64,000 bases of DNA from Flavipsychrobacter sp. (GTDB taxonomy: Bacteria; Bacteroidota; Bacteroidia; Chitinophagales; Chitinophagaceae). The notes below the pieces were generated by a model. That model did no database searches. It worked only from the letters and a program-made list of their open reading frames with translations, and had not been told where the DNA came from. Position numbers and translations under genes: made by a program. Positions 34,032-44,006 of this stretch are shown piece by piece (the first letter of the stretch is position 1; each line of letters begins with the position of its first letter). Location: NCBI GenBank assembly GCA_016787265.1, contig JAEUVF010000013.1, positions 558,001 to 622,000 on the forward strand, given 5' to 3'.

Positions 34032-34605
34032 TTTGATTAAAACAAAGCAACCAGAGCAAACCAATCAAGATCATTCATACCCCGACTGGTATACACTTAC
34101 CTATGATATCTTCCTTGATTCGCCCATCAACACCATCCATGACTTCTGGCGGGTAGTTGCCTATACCTATTCCTGGATGCCAACGATTCCTACGATTAAC
34201 AGCCACCTAATCAAGGACGAAGCTCAACTGATCAAGGACCTGCAGGCACTCAAACAAGGACATGCCCATCACCTTGAGCAATTATTTCGTACCCTCATCC
34301 CCGTTATCAATAACAGCTTAGTAGGAGTTTCCAAATCCCTGCATTTTATCGCACCGGATACTGTGCCTATTATCGACAGCAATGTTGCCCGCGGATGGAA
34401 TGAATTCTTTTCAGCACAGCAGATCGAGAACGACCTAAAATTCCCTACCTATTCAAACGCGCTTTCCATCAAACAACTGTCCAACTATCTCAAATACAGA
34501 GAAACCTTATTATCTTGGGTAGCAAATTCAACTGAAACTATTTCCCTTCGTGAGCTGGAAAAGGCGTTTTTTGAACTGGGAATTGCTTTGAACCGGAAAC
34601 AATGA
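33994..34605 (+). CDS. Unknown protein encoded inside the type I RM operon
   Basis: 203 residues, starting inside hsdS (38-base overlap) and ending 4 bases into hsdR (ATGA), so it is translationally coupled on both sides and most likely a functional partner of the RM system. The middle holds SKSLHFIAPDTVPIIDSNV. This pattern (K-x-LHF-x-x-P-x-x-x-P-I-x-DS-x-V) I associate loosely with helical, glycosylase-like proteins, not strongly enough to name it. No catalytic motif or membrane segment is clear. Candidate roles are a control of restriction activity or an extra antiphage component (inference). Unknown function. Confidence 0.7.
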   Translation: MQLNQESYKQLNDLIKTKQPEQTNQDHSYPDWYTLTYDIFLDSPINTIHDFWRVVAYTYSWMPTIPTINSHLIKDEAQLIKDLQALKQGHAHHLEQLFRTLIPVINNSLVGVSKSLHFIAPDTVPIIDSNVARGWNEFFSAQQIENDLKFPTYSNALSIKQLSNYLKYRETLLSWVANSTETISLRELEKAFFELGIALNRKQ

Positions 34606-37600
34606 CCTTGTCCCCTGAATTCCTATACAGCGAAGCTCCTGCCATCGCCCTGCTGCAAAAGCTGGGCTATCAATACCTCGATGGTAAAACCCAGGACGAA
34701 CGAAACGATATCACAGAAGTTGTCCTCCTGAACCGCTTACAGGCAGCCCTCATACGCATCAATTCTTGGCTCAGCGCTTCCAATCTCGATAAGGCGATTT
34801 CCAAAATCACTTCTGTCCAGGGTAGCTCCCTCATGGAAATCAACCAGCAGATCTGGGAACTGATCAAAGGAGGAACCTTCGCGCTCAAACAAACCATCCA
34901 GAACCAGGAAGCATTCCATCCTGTTCACTATATCGATTATGCACAACCGGAAAACAATGAATTCCTGGTGGTAAACCAATTGCGCATTCATGGCAAAACC
35001 CGGAACTCCATCCCCGATCTGATCATCTTTGTAAATGGATTACCCCTGGCAGTGATTGAATGCAAAGCTCCCGGTGCCCATAACGCTTTCGATAAAGCCT
35101 TTCATGATTTCAGGTTTTACCAGGATAACTCCGAAAAACTATTTCACTTTAACCAGGTCATCGCCTGTATCTACGGGGTAGGTGGCAAATATGGGGCGAT
35201 CAATTCCAAAGCAGCTTTTTATTCGGTATTTAAGACAGATCCCAAACAACCCATTCCCGGTTTGCAATCGGAGCAGGACAAGCTGCTTTACAGCTTGTTT
35301 AAAAAGGAACACCTGCTGGACATCATCCGGCATTTTGTAATCTTTGAAAACGAAGAGGGTGTTACTATCAAAAAATTGCCCCGCTACCAGCAAATCCGTG
35401 CTACTAATAAAACCATTGCCAAGTTGCAAAGCGGTGATGGTGGAGTAGTTTGGCATACACAAGGTTCGGGTAAGTCTATTACGATGGCCTATGTTACCCG
35501 GAAACTCCAGGCCCCGGAATATGGTTTTGAAAATCCTACCGTTCTCATCCTGACCGACCGCAAAGACCTTGATCAACAAATAACGGATACCTTTATCAAT
35601 ATCGGTTTTAAAAATGTGCAACGCGCAGGTTCTGTCAAACATCTCGATAACCTGCTCCGCAATGATTACGGTGGAATTATTACCACTACCCTCCAGAAAT
35701 TCCAGGAACCAAAGAAAGAAGAACCTGAAGCCACCGACCAAACCCTGGAAGAGGAACAGGAACATACCATCATTACCAAGGAAATCATAAACAATACCCT
35801 GATCAAAACCACCAAAATCAAGGTGGATGGAAAATGGATCGAAAAAGAGAAAGAGGAAATTCCGCTTGAACAATTATCTGCCAAGCAAAATATTTATGTC
35901 CTGGTAGATGAAGCCCACCGCTCCCAATATGGTTTCCTGGCTTCTTTCATGCGCTCTGTTCTTCCACATGCCAAATTTGTTGCCTTTACCGGAACGCCTT
36001 TATCCAAAGAAGAGAAATCCACCCTGGCAGAGTTTTACGGAGGCGATTACCTGGATGTCTATACGATTAAGGAATCCGTTGCGGATGGTGCTACGGTAGA
36101 GCTATTATACGATGAAGGCATAGCGCGGCTCGATATTAAAAAAGCAGAACTGGATGCAGAGTTCGAAGCCAAATTCGGCCATGAATCCGAAGAAAAACAA
36201 AACCTGCTCAAGCAAAAAGCACTGAAAAAATACCAGTTGTCTACCAGTCGGGTTACCGATATCGCACAACACCTGCTTACCCATTTTGCAGAAAAGATCT
36301 ATCCCAACAAACACAAAGCCATGCTGGTTTGTGATGGACGTCCTGCCGCCATCCGGTACAAACAGATCATTGAACAATTGCGAAAGGATGGCTTTCATTC
36401 CTTTGAAACCAAAGTTGTAGTGAGTATTGGTTCACCCAAGTCGGATGAAATCGCCCGCGACTATTACGAAACCCTGGAATGGAATAAACAACATCCAACC
36501 GAACCTCGCCCGCTTTGGGTTGTAGCCCCGGAATATATCAAAACAGTAACAGATGATTTCAAATTGCCCTATGGCAATGAAGCTGACCGAGAGAAATCAG
36601 GCCGCAAGAAACACGATAATACAGCCATCCTGATTGTTTCAGATATGTTGCTCACCGGTTATGATGCGCCGATCGCTTCCTGCCTCTACCTCGATAAACC
36701 GTTGAAAGAGCACAGCCTGCTGCAGGCAATTGCCAGGGTGAACAGAAGTGGCAAGGGCAAGAAGGCAGGGTTTATTATGGACTATTATGGCATTACAGAA
36801 TACCTGATCCAGGCCCTGGAAATCTTCAGCGGAGATCTGAAGCGCACGGATATTGTCAAGAACCTGAGTGAGGAATTGCCCCGTCTAGAAATGCATCACC
36901 ACAAACTGGTGGAGTTTTTCAAGCCCATCAAACTGGATCGCAAGTACGATCGTGAGAAATTTATGGAGCAGGCAGTTTTATTTATTGAACCCCTGGACCT
37001 ACGCGATCAGTTCAAGGAATTGCTGAAAGCGTTTAATACCTCGATCTCCATTGTACTGCCTGATACCAGGGCCATGAAGTATTCTGGTGATTTCAAGCTA
37101 TTCAATGAAATCCGGCTACGGGCTCGCAATGCTTTTCCTGATGACGAAGAGTTAAAAGTAACAAGAGAGGAGAGTCAATTATTACAGGAGCTGATTGATG
37201 AACACCTGAAATCACAGGGAGTAGAGCATCTATTGGAAGAGCCGGTTTCCATTATTGATAAAGACAAATTCAGGCAGGAGATTCAGCATGCTTCGCCTCA
37301 AACGCGTGAATTGAAAATGCGCAATAACCTCAAGCATGTGATCAAAGTGGGACTGGATAAAAATCCGGATTTCTATAAGCCCCTGGCAGAGCGCCTGGAA
37401 GAACTGCTCCGGTTGGATAAAGAGAAACGTATTTCTCAAACAGCACTCTTAAAAGCCTATGCTGATATCCAGGATGAGATCATCAATCACCAGAAAGAAG
37501 GGGAGGCCAAAGGATTCACCACTGAGCGGGAGAGAGCCATTTACGACTCCATGAAGCTGATCTTTGACGGAGACGCAGAAGATGCCACCCGAACACTCTT

Positions 37601-37772
37601 TGATCTGGTAAGGGGTGAACTCAATATTGTTGGATGGGAAGAAAAAGGCATGGTGCAAAAAGACATTGAAAATAAACTGACCCGATTTTTAACGACCAAA
37701 ATGCAACGACCGGAAGCCAAACTCAAGGCCCTTGAATTGATTGATGTGCTAAAGCGAAATAAGGATGCCTAG
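34602..37772 (+). CDS. hsdR: Type I restriction-modification system, restriction/translocase subunit
   Basis: 1056-residue HsdR that translocates DNA with ATP and cuts it. An N-terminal PD-(D/E)xK nuclease is seen as IPDLIIF (~138) and VIECKAPG (~153). SF2 helicase motifs follow: TQGSGKS (Walker A, ~286), VDEAHRS (DExx, ~434) and FTGTPL. SDMLLTGYDAPIASC and LLQAIARVNR are motifs V and VI. A long helical C-terminal region binds the M/S core. All key residues are present, so it is probably active. The start ATG overlaps the preceding unknown gene by 4 bases. Confidence 0.96.
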   Translation: MTLSPEFLYSEAPAIALLQKLGYQYLDGKTQDERNDITEVVLLNRLQAALIRINSWLSASNLDKAISKITSVQGSSLMEINQQIWELIKGGTFALKQTIQNQEAFHPVHYIDYAQPENNEFLVVNQLRIHGKTRNSIPDLIIFVNGLPLAVIECKAPGAHNAFDKAFHDFRFYQDNSEKLFHFNQVIACIYGVGGKYGAINSKAAFYSVFKTDPKQPIPGLQSEQDKLLYSLFKKEHLLDIIRHFVIFENEEGVTIKKLPRYQQIRATNKTIAKLQSGDGGVVWHTQGSGKSITMAYVTRKLQAPEYGFENPTVLILTDRKDLDQQITDTFINIGFKNVQRAGSVKHLDNLLRNDYGGIITTTLQKFQEPKKEEPEATDQTLEEEQEHTIITKEIINNTLIKTTKIKVDGKWIEKEKEEIPLEQLSAKQNIYVLVDEAHRSQYGFLASFMRSVLPHAKFVAFTGTPLSKEEKSTLAEFYGGDYLDVYTIKESVADGATVELLYDEGIARLDIKKAELDAEFEAKFGHESEEKQNLLKQKALKKYQLSTSRVTDIAQHLLTHFAEKIYPNKHKAMLVCDGRPAAIRYKQIIEQLRKDGFHSFETKVVVSIGSPKSDEIARDYYETLEWNKQHPTEPRPLWVVAPEYIKTVTDDFKLPYGNEADREKSGRKKHDNTAILIVSDMLLTGYDAPIASCLYLDKPLKEHSLLQAIARVNRSGKGKKAGFIMDYYGITEYLIQALEIFSGDLKRTDIVKNLSEELPRLEMHHHKLVEFFKPIKLDRKYDREKFMEQAVLFIEPLDLRDQFKELLKAFNTSISIVLPDTRAMKYSGDFKLFNEIRLRARNAFPDDEELKVTREESQLLQELIDEHLKSQGVEHLLEEPVSIIDKDKFRQEIQHASPQTRELKMRNNLKHVIKVGLDKNPDFYKPLAERLEELLRLDKEKRISQTALLKAYADIQDEIINHQKEGEAKGFTTERERAIYDSMKLIFDGDAEDATRTLFDLVRGELNIVGWEEKGMVQKDIENKLTRFLTTKMQRPEAKLKALELIDVLKRNKDA

Positions 37773-38448
37773 TGTGCGTTATGGGACAAGAGTGATTGAA
37801 TATGTCTTCCAGGAAAAAGAGGGACTGAAAGGGCATTACATCAGCGTTGACAATGTGGACGGTGTGATCCTCAAAGGAAAAGCAGTATCCTCCCAACAGG
37901 CGGATAAGCTCATCCTCAAAAAAGCTCGTTGGATCATCGATAAACTGGAACTGGTTCGTTCAGTAGCGGCAGGTGATATTGTCACTGGCTCACGATTACC
38001 TTATCTGGGCAGGAGCTATTATGTACAGGTGGTGGTAAACAAACGAATTGACCGGGTACAAATTGAGTTTACCTATTCCAGGTTTATCATCACGGTAAAC
38101 AATTTATCCATCAGCCAGGCTGAAATCCAGTCGGCTTTACTAGACTTCTACAAGCAGAAAGCAATCGAGAAAATTAGTCCTCGGGTTGAGCAACTAAGCC
38201 AGCGAACCGGCCTCACTTACCAGGGACTGCAATTCCGCAAAATGAACAAGCGATGGGGGAGTTGCACAGCTACCAACCGGATCATCCTGAATATTGAAAC
38301 CATTAAATTACCCTACAGCCTGATTGATTATGTAATTGTACATGAACTGGTCCATACCCGGGTAAAGGATCATTCCCGGGCTTATTGGTCCCTACTAGGC
38401 AGGCATATGCGTAACTGGAAGACATTAGATGCCCGGTTGAACAAGTAG
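37765..38448 (+). CDS. YgjP-like M48-type metallopeptidase
   Basis: 227 residues of the YgjP/DUF45 family. The zinc site is VHELVHTRVKDHSRAYW (HExxH-like HELVH at ~193-197, with a downstream His). Such zinc peptidases are often encoded after hsdR. The gene overlaps hsdR by 8 bases and ends the operon. Whether it processes HsdR (for example to limit restriction) is not known from the sequence. It is convergent with the RND efflux permease gene 12 bases away. Confidence 0.85.
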   Translation: MPSVRYGTRVIEYVFQEKEGLKGHYISVDNVDGVILKGKAVSSQQADKLILKKARWIIDKLELVRSVAAGDIVTGSRLPYLGRSYYVQVVVNKRIDRVQIEFTYSRFIITVNNLSISQAEIQSALLDFYKQKAIEKISPRVEQLSQRTGLTYQGLQFRKMNKRWGSCTATNRIILNIETIKLPYSLIDYVIVHELVHTRVKDHSRAYWSLLGRHMRNWKTLDARLNK

Positions 38449-38459
38449 CATTTTATATC

Positions 38460-41400
38460 CTATTTTCTTGCAATTTTTAAGGTTGTCCTAACCGTTATTT
38501 TTTCCTTCAGCCTGTCCACTAAATAATACATCATAGGTACCAGGAAAAGTGTTAAGATCAATGACGACAACAATCCTCCAATGATCACCCAGGCTAACCC
38601 GTTTTTCCATTCTGCGGCGGTTCCACTAGCCATTGCAATAGGTAACATACCAATTGCCATAGATAAAGTTGTCATTAAAATAGGACGCATTCGTTTTTTT
38701 CCACTTAACAAGATTGCATCTCTGTAGGATTTCCCTTCTGCTTTTAACTGATTTGTGAAATCCACTAACAATATCGAATTTTTGGTCACCAATCCCATTA
38801 ACATGATGAGTCCTAACAACGCAAACAGGCTTAGATGATTCATCGATAAATTCAGTGCAAGAAAAGCCCCGATTGCAGCTACCGGAATTGCAAACAGTGC
38901 TACCATAGGATAGATAAAGCTGTCGTAGAGTGCTACCATAATCAGGTAAATCAATAAAAATGAAATCAGCAATACAGATCCAAGGGCCCCAAAACTATCA
39001 TTCTGCCTTTTAATATCACTTCCCCAGGTCATTTGTATACCTGCCGGTAGAGGATTGTTTTTAATATACGCTACAACTTCATCAGCTACAGTTCCGGAAG
39101 GGCGCCCTAAGGCATCGGCTGTTAGTGTTACAGCCGGTTGCCTGTCTTTTCTTTCCAACAGGGAGGCTGATAAACTCCTTTCCAAACCGGCAAACTGGGA
39201 GACTTTAACAGGTATGCCCGCCGGATTCTGTATGGTTAGCTCCTGTACATCTTCTGCATGCTGGCGACTGAAATTATCCAGCCAGATGCGTACCGGATAT
39301 TCCGTACCATTTTCAGTTAATGTAACCTCATCGTTTCCACTGAAGGCTGTACGAAGGTTCATACCGACATAGGCAGCGTTTAATCCGAGTCGCTGCATTT
39401 TGTCTGCATCCGGAATTACCTGTAGTTCCGGACTTCCGCTTTCAACTGATAAACGAACATTGTCTGCTCCGGGAATACGTTCTATAACAGTTTTTAAATT
39501 ACCGGCTGTGTGCATCACCTGTTCAGCCGAACTACCACTCAACATGATTTCAATGGGGGCAGTTCGGGGTATCAATCCCAAAGCAGCAATAGAAAAATTG
39601 ACACCGGGATAAGCCAACTGCAATTTTTCCCGCAGGCTTCGCATGAAATTTTCTGTTGAAATTCCCCCGATTTCTTTTTTGGGCTTTAATTGAATGGTAA
39701 ATTCAGCTTCATAAGAAGCACCAACACCCAAACTACCTATCCCGGTACTAGGCCCTCCTACATTGCTAAATAGGTTGGCTATTTCTGGTTGCTTTAGAAT
39801 CTCATTTTCAATTTTCAGCGCTACCAGGTTGGTTTGTTCAATTGCAGTGGATTTGTCGAATTCAAGTGACAGGCGAAATTTACCCTGATCACCAGTCGCG
39901 ATTAATTCTTTCCCTATGATACCTTGCTTCATCATACCGGCAGTACCTACCAGCAACAACAACACGATTAGGGTAAATATTATTTTATGCCCTAGTACCC
40001 AATTTAATGCCTTACCATACCATTCAATAAACCGGTTCAGTTGGTGTTCAAATGACATCAGGAAGCGATTGAATAAATTGGTAGGTGACAGCTCTTCCTT
40101 TTTCCCAAACCTCGAGGCCAGCCAGGGGGTAAGTGTGAATCCTACCAGCAAACTGGTAAGCGTAGAGGTTATCACTACTACAGAAAATTGTTTCAACATA
40201 TCCGCTACAAATACCTGTAAAAAAAGGATAGGGAAAAAAACCACAACATCAACAAGCGTAATGGACAATGCAGAGAAGCCAATTTCCATCCTGCCATCCA
40301 GAGAGGCCGTTCTTTTTTCTTTTCCCATATCCAGGTGGCGCTGGATATTTTCTAAAACAACGGTAGCATCATCCACCAGAATCCCAATGATCAGACTCAT
40401 TGCCAATAATGTCATCAGGTTAAGCGTATAGCCCAAGAGCCACATGATGGCAAACGCGGTGATCAGGGAAGTGGGAATGGCTACGAGTACAATTAGTGCA
40501 TTTCTGAAACTGCGGAGAAATAACAACATCACCAGTGCCACCAGCAACACTGCCAGTAAGAGGTCCACAAGCACCGAGTCAACAGCTGCAAGTGTATTAT
40601 CTGTACTGTCATCTGCAATGATAAAGTGTACACCAGCCGCCTGATTCTGGTTTTCAATTTGGATAAGCTTTTCACGTACGAGCTTTGATACATTTACGGA
40701 ATTGGCATCCCCCTGCTTTTTCAATAAAAGTCCAATACCATCCTTTCCATTGAACCGGCTAACAGATGTTTTTTCTTTTTCTCCCGCAGCAACGATAGCC
40801 AGGTCTTTTACATAAACCGGATTTCCAGGTTTCGGCATGGCAACCTGAACCATCCTGATATCCTCCAACTGAGTATATTTCCCAACCAACCGAACCGCGT
40901 TGCTCTCTTTATCCGTTTTAACCAGTCCCGCTGGCAAATCCAGGCCAGAACGCTTAATGGCTTCTACCAACTGGTACAATGAAATATTGTGTAACCTCAG
41001 TTTGTCCTTATCAGCTTTTACCTGTATTTCTCTTTCCTCTCCACCCAACAGCGTTATTTCAGCAACTCCTTTTAATTGCTGAAGCTGTGGTAAAAAATCA
41101 TCTTTCATGAGTTGGTAAAAATCCGTTGCCTCCAGGTCACTGGTTGCATTAATGGAAATAATAGGCAAATCATTAGGAGATACTTTGCTCATCACAGGTG
41201 TTTCTACATCTTCCGGCAACTCCTTTCGAATATTATCAATGTAGCGCTGCGCATCCTGCATGGTTTGATCCAAATCGGTTCCATATTCCAGATTGGCAAT
41301 AACAATGGAAGCATTTGGCAATGATTTCGTAACGAGGTAGTCCACACCTTCCAGGTTGGAAAGTGCATCTTCAATTTTTCGGGATACTGAAGTCTCTACT

Positions 41401-41573
41401 TCGGAAGGCTCTGCTCCCGGATAAGCAGTTTTGATAACAACAACAGGTTGATTAAAATCTGGCATTAGTTCATATGCCAGGTTTTTATATCCGATAAACC
41501 CCAATAAGGCAAGCACGCTGAATAATACAATAATCAGCGAAGGACGCCTGATGGATAACTCCGTAATATTCAT
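38460..41573 (-). CDS. RND efflux permease (HAE1/AcrB-type)
   Basis: 1037 residues with the RND layout: a first membrane segment, a large periplasmic loop, six membrane segments, a second loop and six more segments. FPILFLQVFVADML and the segment GILVDDATVVLENIQRHL contain the paired Asp residues of TM4 that relay protons. It takes substrates from the periplasm and inner membrane to the TolC-like channel. It is the last gene of the tetR-tolC-adaptor-permease operon. The substrate, drug or metal, is not evident; the lack of metal-binding Met/His clusters in the loop points to organic compounds (inference). Confidence 0.95.
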   Translation of the reverse strand: MNITELSIRRPSLIIVLFSVLALLGFIGYKNLAYELMPDFNQPVVVIKTAYPGAEPSEVETSVSRKIEDALSNLEGVDYLVTKSLPNASIVIANLEYGTDLDQTMQDAQRYIDNIRKELPEDVETPVMSKVSPNDLPIISINATSDLEATDFYQLMKDDFLPQLQQLKGVAEITLLGGEEREIQVKADKDKLRLHNISLYQLVEAIKRSGLDLPAGLVKTDKESNAVRLVGKYTQLEDIRMVQVAMPKPGNPVYVKDLAIVAAGEKEKTSVSRFNGKDGIGLLLKKQGDANSVNVSKLVREKLIQIENQNQAAGVHFIIADDSTDNTLAAVDSVLVDLLLAVLLVALVMLLFLRSFRNALIVLVAIPTSLITAFAIMWLLGYTLNLMTLLAMSLIIGILVDDATVVLENIQRHLDMGKEKRTASLDGRMEIGFSALSITLVDVVVFFPILFLQVFVADMLKQFSVVVITSTLTSLLVGFTLTPWLASRFGKKEELSPTNLFNRFLMSFEHQLNRFIEWYGKALNWVLGHKIIFTLIVLLLLVGTAGMMKQGIIGKELIATGDQGKFRLSLEFDKSTAIEQTNLVALKIENEILKQPEIANLFSNVGGPSTGIGSLGVGASYEAEFTIQLKPKKEIGGISTENFMRSLREKLQLAYPGVNFSIAALGLIPRTAPIEIMLSGSSAEQVMHTAGNLKTVIERIPGADNVRLSVESGSPELQVIPDADKMQRLGLNAAYVGMNLRTAFSGNDEVTLTENGTEYPVRIWLDNFSRQHAEDVQELTIQNPAGIPVKVSQFAGLERSLSASLLERKDRQPAVTLTADALGRPSGTVADEVVAYIKNNPLPAGIQMTWGSDIKRQNDSFGALGSVLLISFLLIYLIMVALYDSFIYPMVALFAIPVAAIGAFLALNLSMNHLSLFALLGLIMLMGLVTKNSILLVDFTNQLKAEGKSYRDAILLSGKKRMRPILMTTLSMAIGMLPIAMASGTAAEWKNGLAWVIIGGLLSSLILTLFLVPMMYYLVDRLKEKITVRTTLKIARK

Positions 41574-41584
41574 GATTCTTTGCT

Positions 41585-42649
41585 TTATTTGATTTGAATG
41601 GTTGCATTTTCAACCAGGTTGATAAAGCCACTGGTGATTATGATCTCGCCTTCTTCCAGGCCCGCTGTTACAATAGTTTGGTTTTCAGTAATGCCACCTA
41701 CCGATACAGGTTTGCTCACTGCTTTTCCATTTTTAACTACAAAAACGCGTGCAGAATCAGCAGTTCCCTGAATGGCAGCACTGGGTATATAAATCTGCTT
41801 TTCCGTAGCAACTTTATCAATATGTACTTTTCCGAACATACCTGATTTCAGGTTCAACTCAGGTGAATTGGAAACCGCGAGCTGGATGGGGAAGCTATTA
41901 CCCTGACTGGCTTTGCTGCCAATCAGAAGGATCCTTCCGATCAAGGGTAAATCAGGAAAAACATCAGCAGTAATTCGATAGGATCTACCGATACTGAATT
42001 CTGGCAAATCCTGTTCTGAAACATTCAGGGTAAACCTTAACTGCTTTAGATCCGTGAGCTGCATAAGCGGAACACCAGGTGCTGCATAAGCCCCGGCTTC
42101 TGTTAACTTGGCAGTAATAACTCCACTGAAAGGAGCCCTGACAGTAGCTTTTTCAATTTGGGCCATTATGGTTGCCTGCTGAACTTTGGCTGCTGCCAGT
42201 CCCAGGCTTGCCTTTTCGAGTTGAATGCCCTGAACAGCATCTGCTTTCGTTAATATGGTATAGCGATTTACATCTGCTTGCAATCCTCCCAACTGAACTT
42301 CAACTGATTTTAATTGCAAGGACAAGAGAGTAGTATCCAACTGAACCAAGGGTTGCCCTTTTGTTACGAAGGAACCCTGATCTGCCCAAACAGCTACAAT
42401 TTTACCTGGAACATCCGAACTAATCCGACTTTCTTTTTCGGGCTCAAAACTGCCCGGAAAAATTTTTGTGGACAGTCTTTCAACTTTTTGAATGGTATCA
42501 GTTTCTACCAGTATCGGTTTATCCTTATCATAGGTATAAACCTTGCTTTCAGCCACCTGCTTATTCGTTCTTAGTTTGAATATTACCAACGCAACTATAA
42601 TTACTATTGAAAGTAGCACCAGCAGTTTAGTACGTTTCATATTGATCAT
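41585..42649 (-). CDS. RND periplasmic adaptor (membrane fusion protein)
   Basis: 354 residues starting with a single N-terminal membrane segment (LLVLLSIVIIVALVIF). Residues ~55-190 form a biotinyl-lipoyl hinge with a coiled-coil hairpin (GQPLVQLDTTLLSLQ ... VRAPFSGVITAK), and the beta-barrel domain follows. It links the inner-membrane permease to the outer-membrane channel. A second Met three codons later is an alternative start. It lies 11 bases upstream of the permease gene. Confidence 0.93.
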   Translation of the reverse strand: MINMKRTKLLVLLSIVIIVALVIFKLRTNKQVAESKVYTYDKDKPILVETDTIQKVERLSTKIFPGSFEPEKESRISSDVPGKIVAVWADQGSFVTKGQPLVQLDTTLLSLQLKSVEVQLGGLQADVNRYTILTKADAVQGIQLEKASLGLAAAKVQQATIMAQIEKATVRAPFSGVITAKLTEAGAYAAPGVPLMQLTDLKQLRFTLNVSEQDLPEFSIGRSYRITADVFPDLPLIGRILLIGSKASQGNSFPIQLAVSNSPELNLKSGMFGKVHIDKVATEKQIYIPSAAIQGTADSARVFVVKNGKAVSKPVSVGGITENQTIVTAGLEEGEIIITSGFINLVENATIQIK

Positions 42650-42667
42650 TTAAGTAAGTGGGTGTAA

Positions 42668-43993
42668 TTAGTTCAAATTGGAGGTTATTTTTTTCAATTC
42701 CAGGTCCGCTTTCAATAAGTCAATCCAGGAAGTAAGTAGCTGTTGCTGAGCATCCCGGACCGCATTATCAGCCAGGAGAATATCCGTCAGATTCGCAAGC
42801 CCCTGTTTGTGCTGTAATAAGGTTTGGTCATAGATAGCTTTCGCCAGATCCAGTTGCTCGCGACTGGTCATTATTGCTTTTTGCAGCACTTGTTTTTGTC
42901 TGTTGGTATTTTTTAGTTCTGCTTGCATTTTATCAGTAAGGAATTGTTCCTGCAGTTGGTTATTGCTAATCTCCAATTGTTTTTTTGTGATTTTTCTTTT
43001 AGTAATGGTTCCATTAAAAATGGGATAGCTGAACTGAATCCCGGCATATCCAAGCGGATAGAATTTGAGAAAAGGGGAGGGTTGCTGATGGAAACCAAAT
43101 CCGGTACTGCCATAGAAAGCCTGGAAGTTGACACTTGGGAGTTTTCCAGACCTATGTAAGGTGTTGAGCTCCATTTCAAGCAGTTTTTTTTCCTGTTGAA
43201 CGATTTGAACATCGAGTGGAATCTGCACATCATATGCAGGTGCAGGTACAGGCTCCTGAATAGGATCAACCCTAAATGAGATGTCCTCTGGAATACCTAT
43301 CGACAATTTTAAGTATTCCAGTACCTGGAACAATTTTGCCTGAATTAATTCGCGTTGTGTTTGAAGTTGCGTATTCTGTAAATATACCTTCCGCAAATCT
43401 GTTCCGGTTGCCAATAACTGTTCTTTGAGGAGGGTTATGTTCTGAATCAATTTGGAAGAATTAAGCAGGTTGCTATCGAGAAAAAGTAATTGGTGCTGCA
43501 AAATTTGTGCATTGTAGTAAAGTCCGGTTATTTCATATAAAAGCTGTTCTTCGGATTTTAACACCTGCAGATCAGCCAGTTCTGTAAATAAACCAGCCTG
43601 TTTAATCGCCCCGTAAGCTTGAGGTGAATACAGTGGCAGTTGTAACTGCAGGTTTGCATTGATGGTATGGGGTACTCCAAATTGGGCTTCTTTGAATTCT
43701 CCGGCAGGCACCTGGGGATTAAAAATATTCAGGGGAAGCAACTGGGTGGGTAAGTCCATGTAATACCGGTAATCGGCATTGAGGCTTAGCTTTGGAAGTA
43801 GTTGTGCTTTTGCTTCCTTCAGCAATTGCTCTCTTTGCGCAACATTGTTTTTCGCCATCCGGAGTTGTTTGTTCAGAATCAAGGCGGTGTCCAAACACTG
43901 CTGTAGACTCCATTTTGGTTGCGCCAAGGCAACCATGCTAACTACTTGTAACAGCAGAAACAGCAATAGTTTGTGAGTGTTCACTAACTTCAT
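42668..43993 (-). CDS. TolC-family outer-membrane efflux channel
   Basis: 441 residues with a signal peptide (LLFLLLQVVSMVALAQ) followed by two long alpha-helical repeats rich in Gln, Leu and Asn. The first repeat begins WSLQQCLDTALILNKQL and the second contains LANLTDILLADNAVRDAQQ, both TolC (OEP) motifs. It forms the tunnel of the tripartite pump. It follows tetR by 13 bases and precedes the adaptor by 18. Confidence 0.92.
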   Translation of the reverse strand: MKLVNTHKLLLFLLLQVVSMVALAQPKWSLQQCLDTALILNKQLRMAKNNVAQREQLLKEAKAQLLPKLSLNADYRYYMDLPTQLLPLNIFNPQVPAGEFKEAQFGVPHTINANLQLQLPLYSPQAYGAIKQAGLFTELADLQVLKSEEQLLYEITGLYYNAQILQHQLLFLDSNLLNSSKLIQNITLLKEQLLATGTDLRKVYLQNTQLQTQRELIQAKLFQVLEYLKLSIGIPEDISFRVDPIQEPVPAPAYDVQIPLDVQIVQQEKKLLEMELNTLHRSGKLPSVNFQAFYGSTGFGFHQQPSPFLKFYPLGYAGIQFSYPIFNGTITKRKITKKQLEISNNQLQEQFLTDKMQAELKNTNRQKQVLQKAIMTSREQLDLAKAIYDQTLLQHKQGLANLTDILLADNAVRDAQQQLLTSWIDLLKADLELKKITSNLN

Positions 43994-44006
43994 GATGCAA
44001 AAAATT

